Virus record (IMG/VR): IMGVR_UViG_3300042561_002100
Span: 1-64,000 of that record
DNA from: a virus
DNA: 64,000 bases
Strand: one strand, 5' to 3'
A model generated the notes under the pieces. The model was not told the DNA's origin. It did no database searches and saw only the letters and a program-made list of their open reading frames with translations. How positions within the stretch are numbered: the stretch's first letter is position 1; every line of letters begins with the position of its first letter. Position numbers and translations under genes: made by a program. Below are positions 20,401 through 29,010 of this stretch, one piece after another.

Positions 20401-23400
20401 ACGGCATCATCTTACATAACTTTTGATTATAAGAACGATATTCAATCTCATAATAATATAAGAAATACTGATATTGTTGATATTAGACCCAGAGTTGATA
20501 ATTACACTGTTCAAATAGATGCGAGATCACCTTTTGAATTTGAAGGTAGAAAATTCACACAAACAGGAAACTCGTCCACTAATATTCTTGCTTCAGACGA
20601 AGAATTAATTCTCAACTTTGATTATTATCAACCGAGAATTGATAGAATTTTTCTCAATAAAGAAGGGAACTTTATTGTTCAAAAGGGAACACCTTCTGAT
20701 GAACCAGCACTACCCCAATCCGTAGATGATTCTATTGAAATTGCAAAGGTATTTTTACCAGCATATCTCTATGACACAAACAAAGCTTCAGTAACACAAT
20801 ATGATTATAAGAGATATCAGATGTCTGATATCTCAAAACTAGAGACAAGAATTAAAAATCTTGAAGCCTACACCACATTATCTCTTCTTGAAACCGAAAC
20901 GTCCAATCTTTTTATTCCTGATGCTAGTAATCCAGGTCTAAACCGTTTTAAATCGGGTTTCTTTGTTGATAATTTTAAAACTTTAACCGCACAAGATGAA
21001 AGTGTTGGTATAAGAAATGCCGTAGATCCTAAAAATGGAGGAATGAGACCATCTCACTATACTTCTTCAATTCCTCTTGTAATCGGAACAAAAGAACTTC
21101 TTGGTGTTGGGAGTACAACCAATATTGATTATTCCAATATTACCACAAGCGATATTTTGGGTGATAATATTCAAAAAACAGGTGATATTATTACCCTGAA
21201 ATATAATAGTATTAAATGGTTAGAACAACCATTCGCTACTCGTGTTGAAAATGTACAACCTTTCATTCTTAGTTTCTGGGAAGGAACACTTTCTCTTAAT
21301 CCCTCTTCTGATATTTGGGTTGATACAGTAAGACTTAATCCCAAAACAATTCAAGTAGAAGGTGATTATCTCGCTACTCTTAACAGATTGGTCGCTTCTA
21401 ATGGTATAAATGCTCAAACAGGAATCGGTCCTACTATCTGGGGTTCATGGTCATTACTCGGTTATGGTAATCCTCGCTGGGTAAGAAGCTCTGGATTCAC
21501 TAATGGTATTCCTTCAGTATTTCAAGGAAGAAGCGTATTGGGTCCGGCTCGCTGGTCTGGACATGCAGTAGATTCAGTCAGTAGTGGTATTATTCCTACC
21601 ACTGGTCTATATGTGGAAGCTAGAGATTCATTTTCTTCACGAACCGGATCCCAGATGATCGTATCTGAAATATTTGATACTAGATCTCTTGGTGATTCGG
21701 TAGTGGCGGTTGATATTCTTCCAAATATGAGATCCCGGAATATTGAATTCCGATGCTCAGGTATGCAAAAAGGAATATTAGTGTATCCTTTCTTTGAAGG
21801 TGTAGATGTGAGCCGTTATTGTTTCCCTAAACTACTTGAGATCTCAATGACCTCAGGCACTTTCATTATCGGTGAAACAGTAAGAATTAAAACAACAGCT
21901 AATAATATTGAAGGATATTTCCGTATTGCACAACCTAATCATAAAAATGGAGGATTTAATTCACCTTCAGAATTTTATTCAAGTGAACCTTATCGCAATA
22001 CCGTATTACCTACTTCTTATACCTCAACATCAACTATTCTTAATGTTGATACTGGATCACTGGCTCTCAAATCACAGGGCAATTATTATGGTAAAGTTCA
22101 GAATGGGTTTATTCTTATTGGCGAGAGTAGTGGTGCAGAAGCAACTGTTTCTGAGCTGAGATTGGTTACTGATAATAACGGAGAAATTGTTGGTTCTTTT
22201 TATATTCCAGATCCTAATATTCCAGAGAATCCAGTATTTTCCACAGGCACCAAGATCTTTAAACTAACCAGTAATGTAACAAACACTCCAATTAAAGGGA
22301 GTCCGTTAAGTGCAGCAGAGTCTAAATTCTTTGCTGAAGGTAAGAGGCAATCTATCCAAGAAAAAGTTCTTTCTGTTAGAAACGCTTCCGTTACTACCAG
22401 AACATTCACGGAAACTAAATCGGAAGAAGTCTTCACTGGTCTTTATATTGATCCTCTCGCACAATCTTTCTCATGTGATGAACCAACTGGTGTATATCTT
22501 ACACATGTTGATGTCTACTTTGAGTCCAAGGATGCATCTATTCCAGTTAGATGCCAAATCAGAACGATGGAGCTTGGTACTCCAACTCAGACAATTCTTC
22601 CATTCAGTGAGATTTCCCTGAATCCAGATGATGTCAATATTTCTTCTGATGGTTCAGTATCAACAACTTTTAAATTCAGTTCTCCTGTTTATATTGAACC
22701 GGGTCAAGAAAACGCATTTGTTTTACTTTCTAACTCAACATCTTATAGAGTCTGGATTTCTAGACTTGGTGAACGCGATGTGTTTAGTAAAAAAATAGTT
22801 GAGACTCAACCAACTTTAGGATCCCTATTTAAGTCTCAAAATGCATCAACTTGGACACCTAGCCAATTTGAAGATCTTAAGTTCACTCTTTATCGGGCAG
22901 AGTTTGCTACCACTTCTGGATATGTGAATTTCTATAATCCAGATCTCAATGAAGCTAATTCACAGATTCCTATTCTTACCAATAATCCATTAGATCTTAT
23001 CTCAAGAAAAGTTAGACTTGGACTTGCAGTAACTATCACAGAAAGCGATAATAACTTTAAATATGGACAAACAGTATATCAACCTAGCACCAATGCTCAG
23101 GGTATATACATTTCAAAAGTAGGATTAGCAACAGGGGGAACATCAAATGGTGGTTTAACAATAACTTCTGCTGGAATTGGTTATACTCCAACATCAGGTA
23201 CTCTCACGTATAATAATATTTCACTTTCACCAATAACCGGATCTGGACGCAACGCAACAGCCAATATCACTATTTCCAATGGTGTTGCAATTGGCGCAAC
23301 CGTTGTTAATAGTGGAACTGGTTATCAAGTGGGCGACGTATTAACCGCCACACAAATTGGAGCAAATGCCTTAGGTAGAAATCTTAGAATCTCTATTGGT

Positions 23401-24930
23401 AATGTAACACAATTTAATGAACTCGTTCTTGATAATGTCCAAGGTAATTTTGCTACGGGAGTTGGTGTTGGTAATAGTCTATATTATTATAATTCTTCTG
23501 GTATTTCATCTCAGATCAATTTTGCGACTGGTGGTAATGTGACAATAACACCTCCAATCCGAGTGGAAGAAGATGGTCTTCACTTTAGAGTTAAACATTC
23601 TAATCACGGAATGCATTCTAAATTGAATTATGTTGTAGTTAAAAATGCTAAAGCTGATACCCCGACAGCAACAATAACAGCTCCGATATCCAACACTTCA
23701 ACTACGAGTATTCCAGTTAATAATTCAACCATTTTTGAATCATTTGAAGGTCAATTAGTCTCTACTAATAATCCGGGTTATATTATCATCAACGATGAAA
23801 TTATTAAATATACTTCTGTTACTTCAGGATTACTCAATAATATCACAAGAGGTATTGATTCCACTCTCCCGATTACACATTCTATCAATTCAGAAATTCA
23901 AAAATATGAACTGAATGGTGTATCACTATTACGAATCAATAGAACTCATAAATTAGAAGATGCCACAGTAAGCAATCCTATCGGTCTAGATTATTATAGT
24001 ATTAGACTATCACAGTCATCCGAAACGATCGGAACTAAGAATATTATTGATAGAACAGGATCCGGATTGTATTCAGCTCTTTATTTTAATGCCAATAAGA
24101 GTGCTGGTGGGAATGTTGTGAGATCATCCCAGAACATGCCATATGAGCTTATCACTCCTATTTTTGAAAGCTTTATTCCCAATAATACAAGCATTGAAGC
24201 AAAATTGAGAAGTGTATCTGGAACCAGTATTTCAGGTAACGAAAATTCGTTTGAGGATAGGGGATATTATGACATAACACTTGGAGAATATAATTATCTT
24301 GAGACTCCAAGAATTATTGCATCTAAAGTCAACGAAACCAATAATTTAACCGAACTACCAGGTAACAAATCTCTTAATATTATTACAACTTTAACGACTG
24401 CCGATTCAAGAATTAGTCCTTGTATTGATCTTACTAGAGTGAGTGTTATCACTACTTCTAATAGAATCAATAAGATTGTTGATAATTATGTCGGAGATAA
24501 CAGAGTCAATTCCCTTAATAGAGATCAAAATGCATTTATTTACGTTTCTAAACCCCATAGATTAGAATTCCCAGCATCTTCTATTAAACTTTATGTGAGT
24601 GCTGATGTTAATAATTACTCCGATATCAGAGCACTATATTCCATTGATTCCGAAGAAAACCCAAATCCGATTTTTGAATTATTTCCAGGATTCAGTAACA
24701 TTGATTCTCTTGGCAATACCGTTAATAGTAGTCTTAATGATGGAACTCCAGATAGATTCACTCAAACCAATAACACTCTTTCTTTTGAAGCACAAAATTA
24801 TAGAGAGTATGAATTTACCTCTAACAATCTACCTCCATTTAGATACTTTAGAGTTAAATTAATCTTCACTTCTACCAATCAGGCATACGTGCCTAAGGTA
24901 AAAGACATCCGTACCATCGCTCTCGCCTAA
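17470..24930 (+). CDS. Large tail/baseplate structural protein (DUF4815-type), gene 9/10 position
   Basis: 2486 residues. The N-terminus (NVSPYFDDFDKDKKYYKVLI, then PVQAREINNLQSIFQNQIES) is the typical start of DUF4815-type phage tail proteins. A short coiled coil near residue 1120 (LETRIKNLEAYTTLSLLETE) may trimerise it. Near residue 1660 comes a conserved segment with DPLAQSFSCDEPTGVYLTHV, followed by RVWISRLGERDVFSKKIVET. Glycine-tyrosine repeats such as ITSAGIGYTPTSGTL follow. The position after gene 8 corresponds to T4 genes 9-10, which link the wedge to the fibres. A peripheral baseplate or fibre-anchor role is inferred; direct homology to gp9 or gp10 is not shown. Confidence 0.8.
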   Translation: MPQETNLNVSPYFDDFDKDKKYYKVLIKPESPVQAREINNLQSIFQNQIESLGDHIFREGAKVIPGQTSYNRYYNAVELENSFSGVDLETYLSFIVGKKIIGSTSGVEAVIDSAITSNESERNNVTIYVNYLSASSVNNSTLTFLDGENLLIQESIITSSIAFEAGQAIAKTISLSSNSLSSTFTVSEGVYYLRGHFVVVDTQTLILDQYDNNPTYKIGFTIEEEIITSDIDPSLTDNAKGFNNYAAPGADRFKITAILDKKEIGDTLSDNFVEITRIENGIIRNNPNDPLYNIIEEKFAKRTYDESGDYYVRRYDVSCEESLNNRIGNNGIFFEGAKTYQGNTPSDDLAIYKVSPGKAYVRGYEVEINAPTFLDITKPRTTKVIGNQSLIYSTGTTLSLNNVYGTPEIGIGNTFTLSLRDSRIGVGLSTASGDEIGLARVYDYALESGSYQTLLTTNVWDLTLYDIQPYTKITLNQPATISTPAYFVGNSSGATGYLKTSISNSSNVVLYNVSGKFVENESFTINNITNSRIGTAVTSYGISDVKSVYGSSTYGPFNGDVVQTDFLSVGICSITAEVANESTITISGLNYINSFNKNDLVRFSLPTQGTLPFVAKVKSFSNTSQATNLVVTGVTTVAGVYDGKLPSSGTNLTDLTLIKTSTGSGNQTQLYTPLSRQNVRNVDLSESNLIIRKQYKVNITTNSTNTLTAGDDYFFLPYDEERYSLIRSDGVVEPLTSDKFDISSGGKQLTINGLGSNDTNSVLITTQRKINVTAKVKQKQRVNSIVIDKSSLPSSGIGTTTRNDKLIYGNYPYGTRVQDTEISLNVPDVIVVHGIFESQNLEEPTAPKMVLSNISPTNNTSAILIGEQFIGQTSGAVAICADIVDSDEIHFIYKNSTVFQTGEVVSFKESQLTAKVSQITSNSKNITNSYLFDNGQRESYYDYSKIIRRSGALEPQSKIIVYFDNLTYSSQDAGDITTASSYITFDYKNDIQSHNNIRNTDIVDIRPRVDNYTVQIDARSPFEFEGRKFTQTGNSSTNILASDEELILNFDYYQPRIDRIFLNKEGNFIVQKGTPSDEPALPQSVDDSIEIAKVFLPAYLYDTNKASVTQYDYKRYQMSDISKLETRIKNLEAYTTLSLLETETSNLFIPDASNPGLNRFKSGFFVDNFKTLTAQDESVGIRNAVDPKNGGMRPSHYTSSIPLVIGTKELLGVGSTTNIDYSNITTSDILGDNIQKTGDIITLKYNSIKWLEQPFATRVENVQPFILSFWEGTLSLNPSSDIWVDTVRLNPKTIQVEGDYLATLNRLVASNGINAQTGIGPTIWGSWSLLGYGNPRWVRSSGFTNGIPSVFQGRSVLGPARWSGHAVDSVSSGIIPTTGLYVEARDSFSSRTGSQMIVSEIFDTRSLGDSVVAVDILPNMRSRNIEFRCSGMQKGILVYPFFEGVDVSRYCFPKLLEISMTSGTFIIGETVRIKTTANNIEGYFRIAQPNHKNGGFNSPSEFYSSEPYRNTVLPTSYTSTSTILNVDTGSLALKSQGNYYGKVQNGFILIGESSGAEATVSELRLVTDNNGEIVGSFYIPDPNIPENPVFSTGTKIFKLTSNVTNTPIKGSPLSAAESKFFAEGKRQSIQEKVLSVRNASVTTRTFTETKSEEVFTGLYIDPLAQSFSCDEPTGVYLTHVDVYFESKDASIPVRCQIRTMELGTPTQTILPFSEISLNPDDVNISSDGSVSTTFKFSSPVYIEPGQENAFVLLSNSTSYRVWISRLGERDVFSKKIVETQPTLGSLFKSQNASTWTPSQFEDLKFTLYRAEFATTSGYVNFYNPDLNEANSQIPILTNNPLDLISRKVRLGLAVTITESDNNFKYGQTVYQPSTNAQGIYISKVGLATGGTSNGGLTITSAGIGYTPTSGTLTYNNISLSPITGSGRNATANITISNGVAIGATVVNSGTGYQVGDVLTATQIGANALGRNLRISIGNVTQFNELVLDNVQGNFATGVGVGNSLYYYNSSGISSQINFATGGNVTITPPIRVEEDGLHFRVKHSNHGMHSKLNYVVVKNAKADTPTATITAPISNTSTTSIPVNNSTIFESFEGQLVSTNNPGYIIINDEIIKYTSVTSGLLNNITRGIDSTLPITHSINSEIQKYELNGVSLLRINRTHKLEDATVSNPIGLDYYSIRLSQSSETIGTKNIIDRTGSGLYSALYFNANKSAGGNVVRSSQNMPYELITPIFESFIPNNTSIEAKLRSVSGTSISGNENSFEDRGYYDITLGEYNYLETPRIIASKVNETNNLTELPGNKSLNIITTLTTADSRISPCIDLTRVSVITTSNRINKIVDNYVGDNRVNSLNRDQNAFIYVSKPHRLEFPASSIKLYVSADVNNYSDIRALYSIDSEENPNPIFELFPGFSNIDSLGNTVNSSLNDGTPDRFTQTNNTLSFEAQNYREYEFTSNNLPPFRYFRVKLIFTSTNQAYVPKVKDIRTIALA

Positions 24931-24932
24931 CA

Positions 24933-25154
24933 ATGACTCAGCTAGTTTCTATTGAATCTGATACCAATCTCGCAAGAGATTTATCAACCAACACCATTGT
25001 AAACACCAATGGTAATGCTTATGAGAAATATATAAGCTGCAAAAAGCGACAGGAAGAAGATAAAACTAAGCTAGAGAATATGCAAACTGAAATTGAATCC
25101 ATGAAAGACGATTTACAGATTATTAAAAATCTATTGCTATCATTCCATAAATGA
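24933..25154 (+). CDS. Small coiled-coil protein
   Basis: 73 residues. The C-terminal half, with KTKLENMQTEIESMKDDLQI, is a strong heptad coiled coil; the N-terminal half is polar. It starts two bases after the large structural gene and its TGA overlaps the ATG of the next gene. It occupies the place of T4 genes 11-wac, but there is no sequence evidence that it is one of them. A small structural or chaperone role is possible. Confidence 0.7.
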   Translation: MTQLVSIESDTNLARDLSTNTIVNTNGNAYEKYISCKKRQEEDKTKLENMQTEIESMKDDLQIIKNLLLSFHK

Positions 25155-25324
25155 ATCCAAACACAATTAATTTAAAGACATTAAGTTTTTCCTTTGAATA
25201 TGAAAAACTATCAAGAGATATTGATAGCTTAAATAATATAGATGATGCTAAGGATCTAGCTAAGTATTTTATGAAGCTATATTTTTATCAACAAGAAACT
25301 ATCTCTAGTCTAGGTAAACTATAA
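25151..25324 (+). CDS. Very small protein between the coiled-coil gene and gene 13
   Basis: 57 residues, MNPNTINLKTLSFSFEYEKL at the start and FYQQETISSLGKL at the end, mostly helical and acidic. It has the ATGA overlap upstream and the TAATG overlap with gene 13 downstream, a tight coupling that supports it as a real gene despite its length. No family recognised. Confidence 0.7.
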   Translation: MNPNTINLKTLSFSFEYEKLSRDIDSLNNIDDAKDLAKYFMKLYFYQQETISSLGKL

Positions 25325-26145
25325 TGGCACAACCAACGAATAGACAAGAATTTATTGATTATTGCCTAAGAAGTCTTGGTGCTCCTGTTCTTGAGATTAA
25401 TGTGGCTCAAGAACAGATTGAAGATAGAGTTGATGATGCAATTCAATATTTTCAAGAAAGGCATTTTGATGGTGTAGAGTTGACCTACTTGAAATATAAA
25501 ATAACTCAAGAAGATATTGATCGGGCAGGAGGTAAAATCAATCCTGGTATAACAACTACCAATAGCGCGGGAAAAGATTATACATTCCAAGACGACAGAA
25601 ATTATATTCAGATTCCCGATTATATCTTTGGTGTAACTAAAATCTTTAAATTTGAGGGAACTAACACACTCTCCAGCAATATGTTTAGTATTAAATATCA
25701 ATTATTTTTGAATGATCTTTATTATTGGGGATCAACTGAGCTATTGTCTTATACCATGGTTAAGCGTTATCTTGAAGATATTGACTGGATTCTTTCTACC
25801 GAAAAACCTATCAGATTCAATAAAAGACAAGGACGCCTTTATATTGATGTTGATTGGAAAACGATGTCAAAGGATTCTTATCTACTCATTGAGTGTTATA
25901 GAGCACTCAATCCAACAGAATCAACTAAAGTTTGGAATGACTCTTTTCTTAAAAGGTATGCAACCGCTCTCATCAAAAGACAATGGGGATCCAATCTATC
26001 ATCTAAATTTAGAGGAATGAAACTTCCAGGAGGAGTTGAACTTAATGGTAGAGAGATGTATGATGATGCTCAACGAGAACTTGATATTATTGAAGAAAAA
26101 ATGAGTAGTTATTATGAACTCCCGCCTCTAGATCTTATTGCATAA
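25324..26145 (+). CDS. 13: Neck protein gp13
   Basis: 273 residues (T4: 309). The N-terminus RQEFIDYCLRSLGAPVLEIN followed by VAQEQIEDRVDDAIQYFQE is the gp13 family hallmark. Gp13 completes the head neck and, with gp14, closes the filled head for tail joining. The order 13-14-15-16-17 is the T4 order. Confidence 0.93.
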   Translation: MAQPTNRQEFIDYCLRSLGAPVLEINVAQEQIEDRVDDAIQYFQERHFDGVELTYLKYKITQEDIDRAGGKINPGITTTNSAGKDYTFQDDRNYIQIPDYIFGVTKIFKFEGTNTLSSNMFSIKYQLFLNDLYYWGSTELLSYTMVKRYLEDIDWILSTEKPIRFNKRQGRLYIDVDWKTMSKDSYLLIECYRALNPTESTKVWNDSFLKRYATALIKRQWGSNLSSKFRGMKLPGGVELNGREMYDDAQRELDIIEEKMSSYYELPPLDLIA

Positions 26146-26150
26146 AATAG

Positions 26151-27551
26151 ATGTTAAATCCTTTCTTTTTGCAAGGCTCAAAAACAGAACAAGGTCTTCT
26201 ACAAGATCTAATAAATGAATCAATTCAGATTCATGGTGTAGATATCTACTATCTCCCGAGACTTTATGTAACAAAAAGAAAGGTTGTTAGGGAAGTTATT
26301 GAATCAAAATTTACATCCGCGTTTCCTTTAGAAGCATATATTGAAAGTTATGATGGTTATGAAGGAGCTGGTACACTTTTAAGTAAATTTGGTATCAAGC
26401 CAGAACTAGATCTCAATATTATTATTTCCAAAGAGCGATTTGGATCATATATCACTCCTTTGATTCAACATATCCCGGATATTGAATTACCAACAAGACC
26501 TAAAGAAGGAGATTTAATATGGTTTCCTCTTGGAGATCGTCTTTTTGAAATCAAGTTTGTTGAACATGAAGCACCTTTTTATCAACTACAAAACAATTAT
26601 GTTTATGCTTTAAGATGTGAACTCTTCCGCTATCAAGATGAGATTATTGCCACCGGATATGAATTTATTGATGAAACTGTTAAAAATCAAATTTATACTG
26701 AAATCTATCAACTTATTGGGGTCGGTAATACCGCTTCCGCCATCACATCTATTCTTAATGGTGGAGTAACAAGTGTCACAATCACCAATAGAGGTGATGG
26801 ATATCGTAGTGCTCCAAATGTAGCTTTTACAACTTCTCCTGGAACCACAGCAGTTGGTATTGCGTCAATGATCGGTGGTATTGTTGATCTTTGTGAACCA
26901 GATTCTTCTCGTTTTAGAGTTCAAAACGTAGAAATAACAAATCCTGGTTTCGGATACACCGTTGCTCCAACAGTTGGATTTTATGGAGGAGATGGTTCTG
27001 GTGCATCTGCTTATGCAACAATCGCTGATGGTATTGTTGGTATTATTACAATAACAAATCCAGGAAGCGGTTATACTGGGGTACCAGATATTAATGTTGT
27101 TGGAGTAGCATCCACACCAGCTATTCTAAGAGGTATTGTTCAGAATGGATCTCTTTCCGAAATCAGAATCATTCAAGCTGGTATTGGCTACACTGTTCCA
27201 CCACAAATAACGATAAGTAATCCTTCTAATAGTGCTACTGGAACATTCACTTTTAATGAGATCGTTTCAGGTAATATTACTGGTAATTCTGCAAGAGTTA
27301 AAAAATGGGATAAACCAACTAATATTCTTGAAGTTGGTAATATGACGGGATCCTTTGTTCCCGGAGAACTTTTAACCGGAATGGAATCTGGTGCTCAATA
27401 TGCAGTGCAAAGTGGAATTTCATCTTTGACTAATGAAGAGTTCACACAGATCGGAATTACGATTAATCCTTATGCACAAAATAATGATATCCAAGTGGAA
27501 GCCAATAAGGTTATTGATGATACAGAGTACAATATCTTTGGTAAGATCTAA
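26151..27551 (+). CDS. 14: Neck protein gp14 with a glycine-rich repeat extension
   Basis: 466 residues, against about 256 in T4. The first 190 residues are typical gp14 (GVDIYYLPRLYVTKRKVVRE and LSKFGIKPELDLNIIISKER). Residues about 200-375 are an insertion of four G-x-x-Y-x-x-x-P units: ITNRGDGYRSAPNVAF, ITNPGFGYTVAPTVGF, ITNPGSGYTGVPDINV and IIQAGIGYTVPPQITI. The gp14-type C-terminus (INPYAQNNDIQVEANKVID) resumes after it. The same repeat type occurs in the giant baseplate proteins, so the neck may carry an added surface domain. Confidence 0.9.
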   Translation: MLNPFFLQGSKTEQGLLQDLINESIQIHGVDIYYLPRLYVTKRKVVREVIESKFTSAFPLEAYIESYDGYEGAGTLLSKFGIKPELDLNIIISKERFGSYITPLIQHIPDIELPTRPKEGDLIWFPLGDRLFEIKFVEHEAPFYQLQNNYVYALRCELFRYQDEIIATGYEFIDETVKNQIYTEIYQLIGVGNTASAITSILNGGVTSVTITNRGDGYRSAPNVAFTTSPGTTAVGIASMIGGIVDLCEPDSSRFRVQNVEITNPGFGYTVAPTVGFYGGDGSGASAYATIADGIVGIITITNPGSGYTGVPDINVVGVASTPAILRGIVQNGSLSEIRIIQAGIGYTVPPQITISNPSNSATGTFTFNEIVSGNITGNSARVKKWDKPTNILEVGNMTGSFVPGELLTGMESGAQYAVQSGISSLTNEEFTQIGITINPYAQNNDIQVEANKVIDDTEYNIFGKI

Positions 27552-28558
27552 TGTTTCAACACTTCTATCACGAAACACTCAGACGTGTTATCTACGCTTT
27601 CGGAACACTTTTTAATAATATCTACATCAAACATAAAAATGACGAAGGTGAAGTTATTTCAACATTAAGAGTGCCAGTTGCATATGGACCGACTCAAAAA
27701 TTTCTAGCAAGACTTGAACAATCTCCAGATTTAAGTAAACCTATTCAGATCACTCTTCCAAGAATGTCAATGGAGATTACCAATATTAAGTATGATAGTG
27801 CAAGACAGACGACTGCCACGCAAACTTTTATTGCTCCCGATAAAAATAGTAAACCACGAAAAGGATATCTACCAATAGCATATACTTTATTTTTAGAACT
27901 TGGTATTTTTACTAAACTAGAAGATGATATGTTTCAGATAGTTGAACAGATTCTTCCATATTTTCGTCCAAGCTATACCGTTAGTATTGATTTTCTAGAT
28001 GAAATCAACGAGAAGAGAGATATAATTTTTACACTCAATGATATTGAAATGACTGATGATTATGAAGGAAATTTTGATAAAAGACGTTCACTCATCTGGA
28101 CTTTAAGATTTTCTGCTGACATCTTCTTCTTTATTCCGATTTCAGGAGAAAATGAGGCATCTAAGAATATTATCAATAAGGTTTCTTTTGGATTTATTGC
28201 TGGTGATTATGATGGCAAAAATAAAAAAGAAGATATTAGATATACAGTAACACCAAAAGCCACAAAAAATTATACTGGAACTGTTATCACTTCATTGGCT
28301 AAAGATTCATCCGAATCCGATACTCTTATTGAAGTAACTGATTCCACTAACATTACAGAAAAAACTTTCATCTCAATTAATGATGAGACACTTTATGTTA
28401 AATCAATACAAGGAAATATTTTGAATGTTGATCGTGGAATCTATGATACTACCACGAAACTTCATATTAAAGGATCCGATGTATTAAATATTACTACCAT
28501 AGATAATGCACTTATTGCTCCACAAGATCCATTCTCTTTTATTGGAATTTTTGAATAA
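27551..28558 (+). CDS. 15: Tail sheath stabiliser gp15
   Basis: 335 residues (T4: 272). The N-terminus FYHETLRRVIYAFGTLFNNI followed by VPVAYGPTQKFLARLEQSPD is the conserved gp15 region. Gp15 caps the tail and forms the connector to the neck. The C-terminal 80 residues are extra. It overlaps gene 14 by one base. Confidence 0.92.
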   Translation: MFQHFYHETLRRVIYAFGTLFNNIYIKHKNDEGEVISTLRVPVAYGPTQKFLARLEQSPDLSKPIQITLPRMSMEITNIKYDSARQTTATQTFIAPDKNSKPRKGYLPIAYTLFLELGIFTKLEDDMFQIVEQILPYFRPSYTVSIDFLDEINEKRDIIFTLNDIEMTDDYEGNFDKRRSLIWTLRFSADIFFFIPISGENEASKNIINKVSFGFIAGDYDGKNKKEDIRYTVTPKATKNYTGTVITSLAKDSSESDTLIEVTDSTNITEKTFISINDETLYVKSIQGNILNVDRGIYDTTTKLHIKGSDVLNITTIDNALIAPQDPFSFIGIFE

Positions 28559-28560
28559 TC

Positions 28561-28992
28561 ATGCCAAAACAAAAAAAGTTTGAAGAATTACATGCAACGT
28601 TCAATATTGAACCCGTTATTGAAAAAACAGAAGTTGAGCAAAAAGAGGTAGAAGTTCTACCAGATCAAAAACCGTCAGCTTTTGATGCTGATGTACAATA
28701 CGTTTTTGGTGTCATTAAAGCAACAATCATAAAAACTCAAGAGGCTCTTGATAATGCACTTGAATTGGCACAGGAAACGGATTCAGCTAGAGCTTATGAA
28801 GTTGTTGGTCAATTATCAAAGCAAAGCGTAGAATCAGCCGAGAAGATTATTGATATTCACCAAAAACTTAAAGATATGGATGAAGGTAGAAACAATAATA
28901 GTAATGGGAATGTCACTCAAAACAATGCAATATTCGTCGGAACTACTGCAGAAGCAATAAAATTAGTAAAAGCACAGATAAGCGATAAATAA
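28561..28992 (+). CDS. 16: Terminase small subunit gp16
   Basis: 143 residues (T4: 164). The central helical pair FDADVQYVFGVIKATIIKTQ and ARAYEVVGQLSKQSVESAEK is typical of gp16, which forms a ring that regulates the gp17 motor and DNA recognition. The Asn-rich linker (NNNSNGNVTQNN) precedes a short C-terminal helix likely to contact gp17. In T4, gene 17 follows directly; here another gene intervenes. Confidence 0.88.
   Translation: MPKQKKFEELHATFNIEPVIEKTEVEQKEVEVLPDQKPSAFDADVQYVFGVIKATIIKTQEALDNALELAQETDSARAYEVVGQLSKQSVESAEKIIDIHQKLKDMDEGRNNNSNGNVTQNNAIFVGTTAEAIKLVKAQISDK
28984..28991 (+). promoter_or_regulatory. Late promoter core (GATAAATA)
   Basis: GATAAATA overlaps the end of gene 16, 20 bases before the start at 29011. 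It differs from T4 TATAAATA at one base. Confidence 0.5.
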
Positions 28993-29010
28993 TTATTAAT
29001 TTTACACAAA

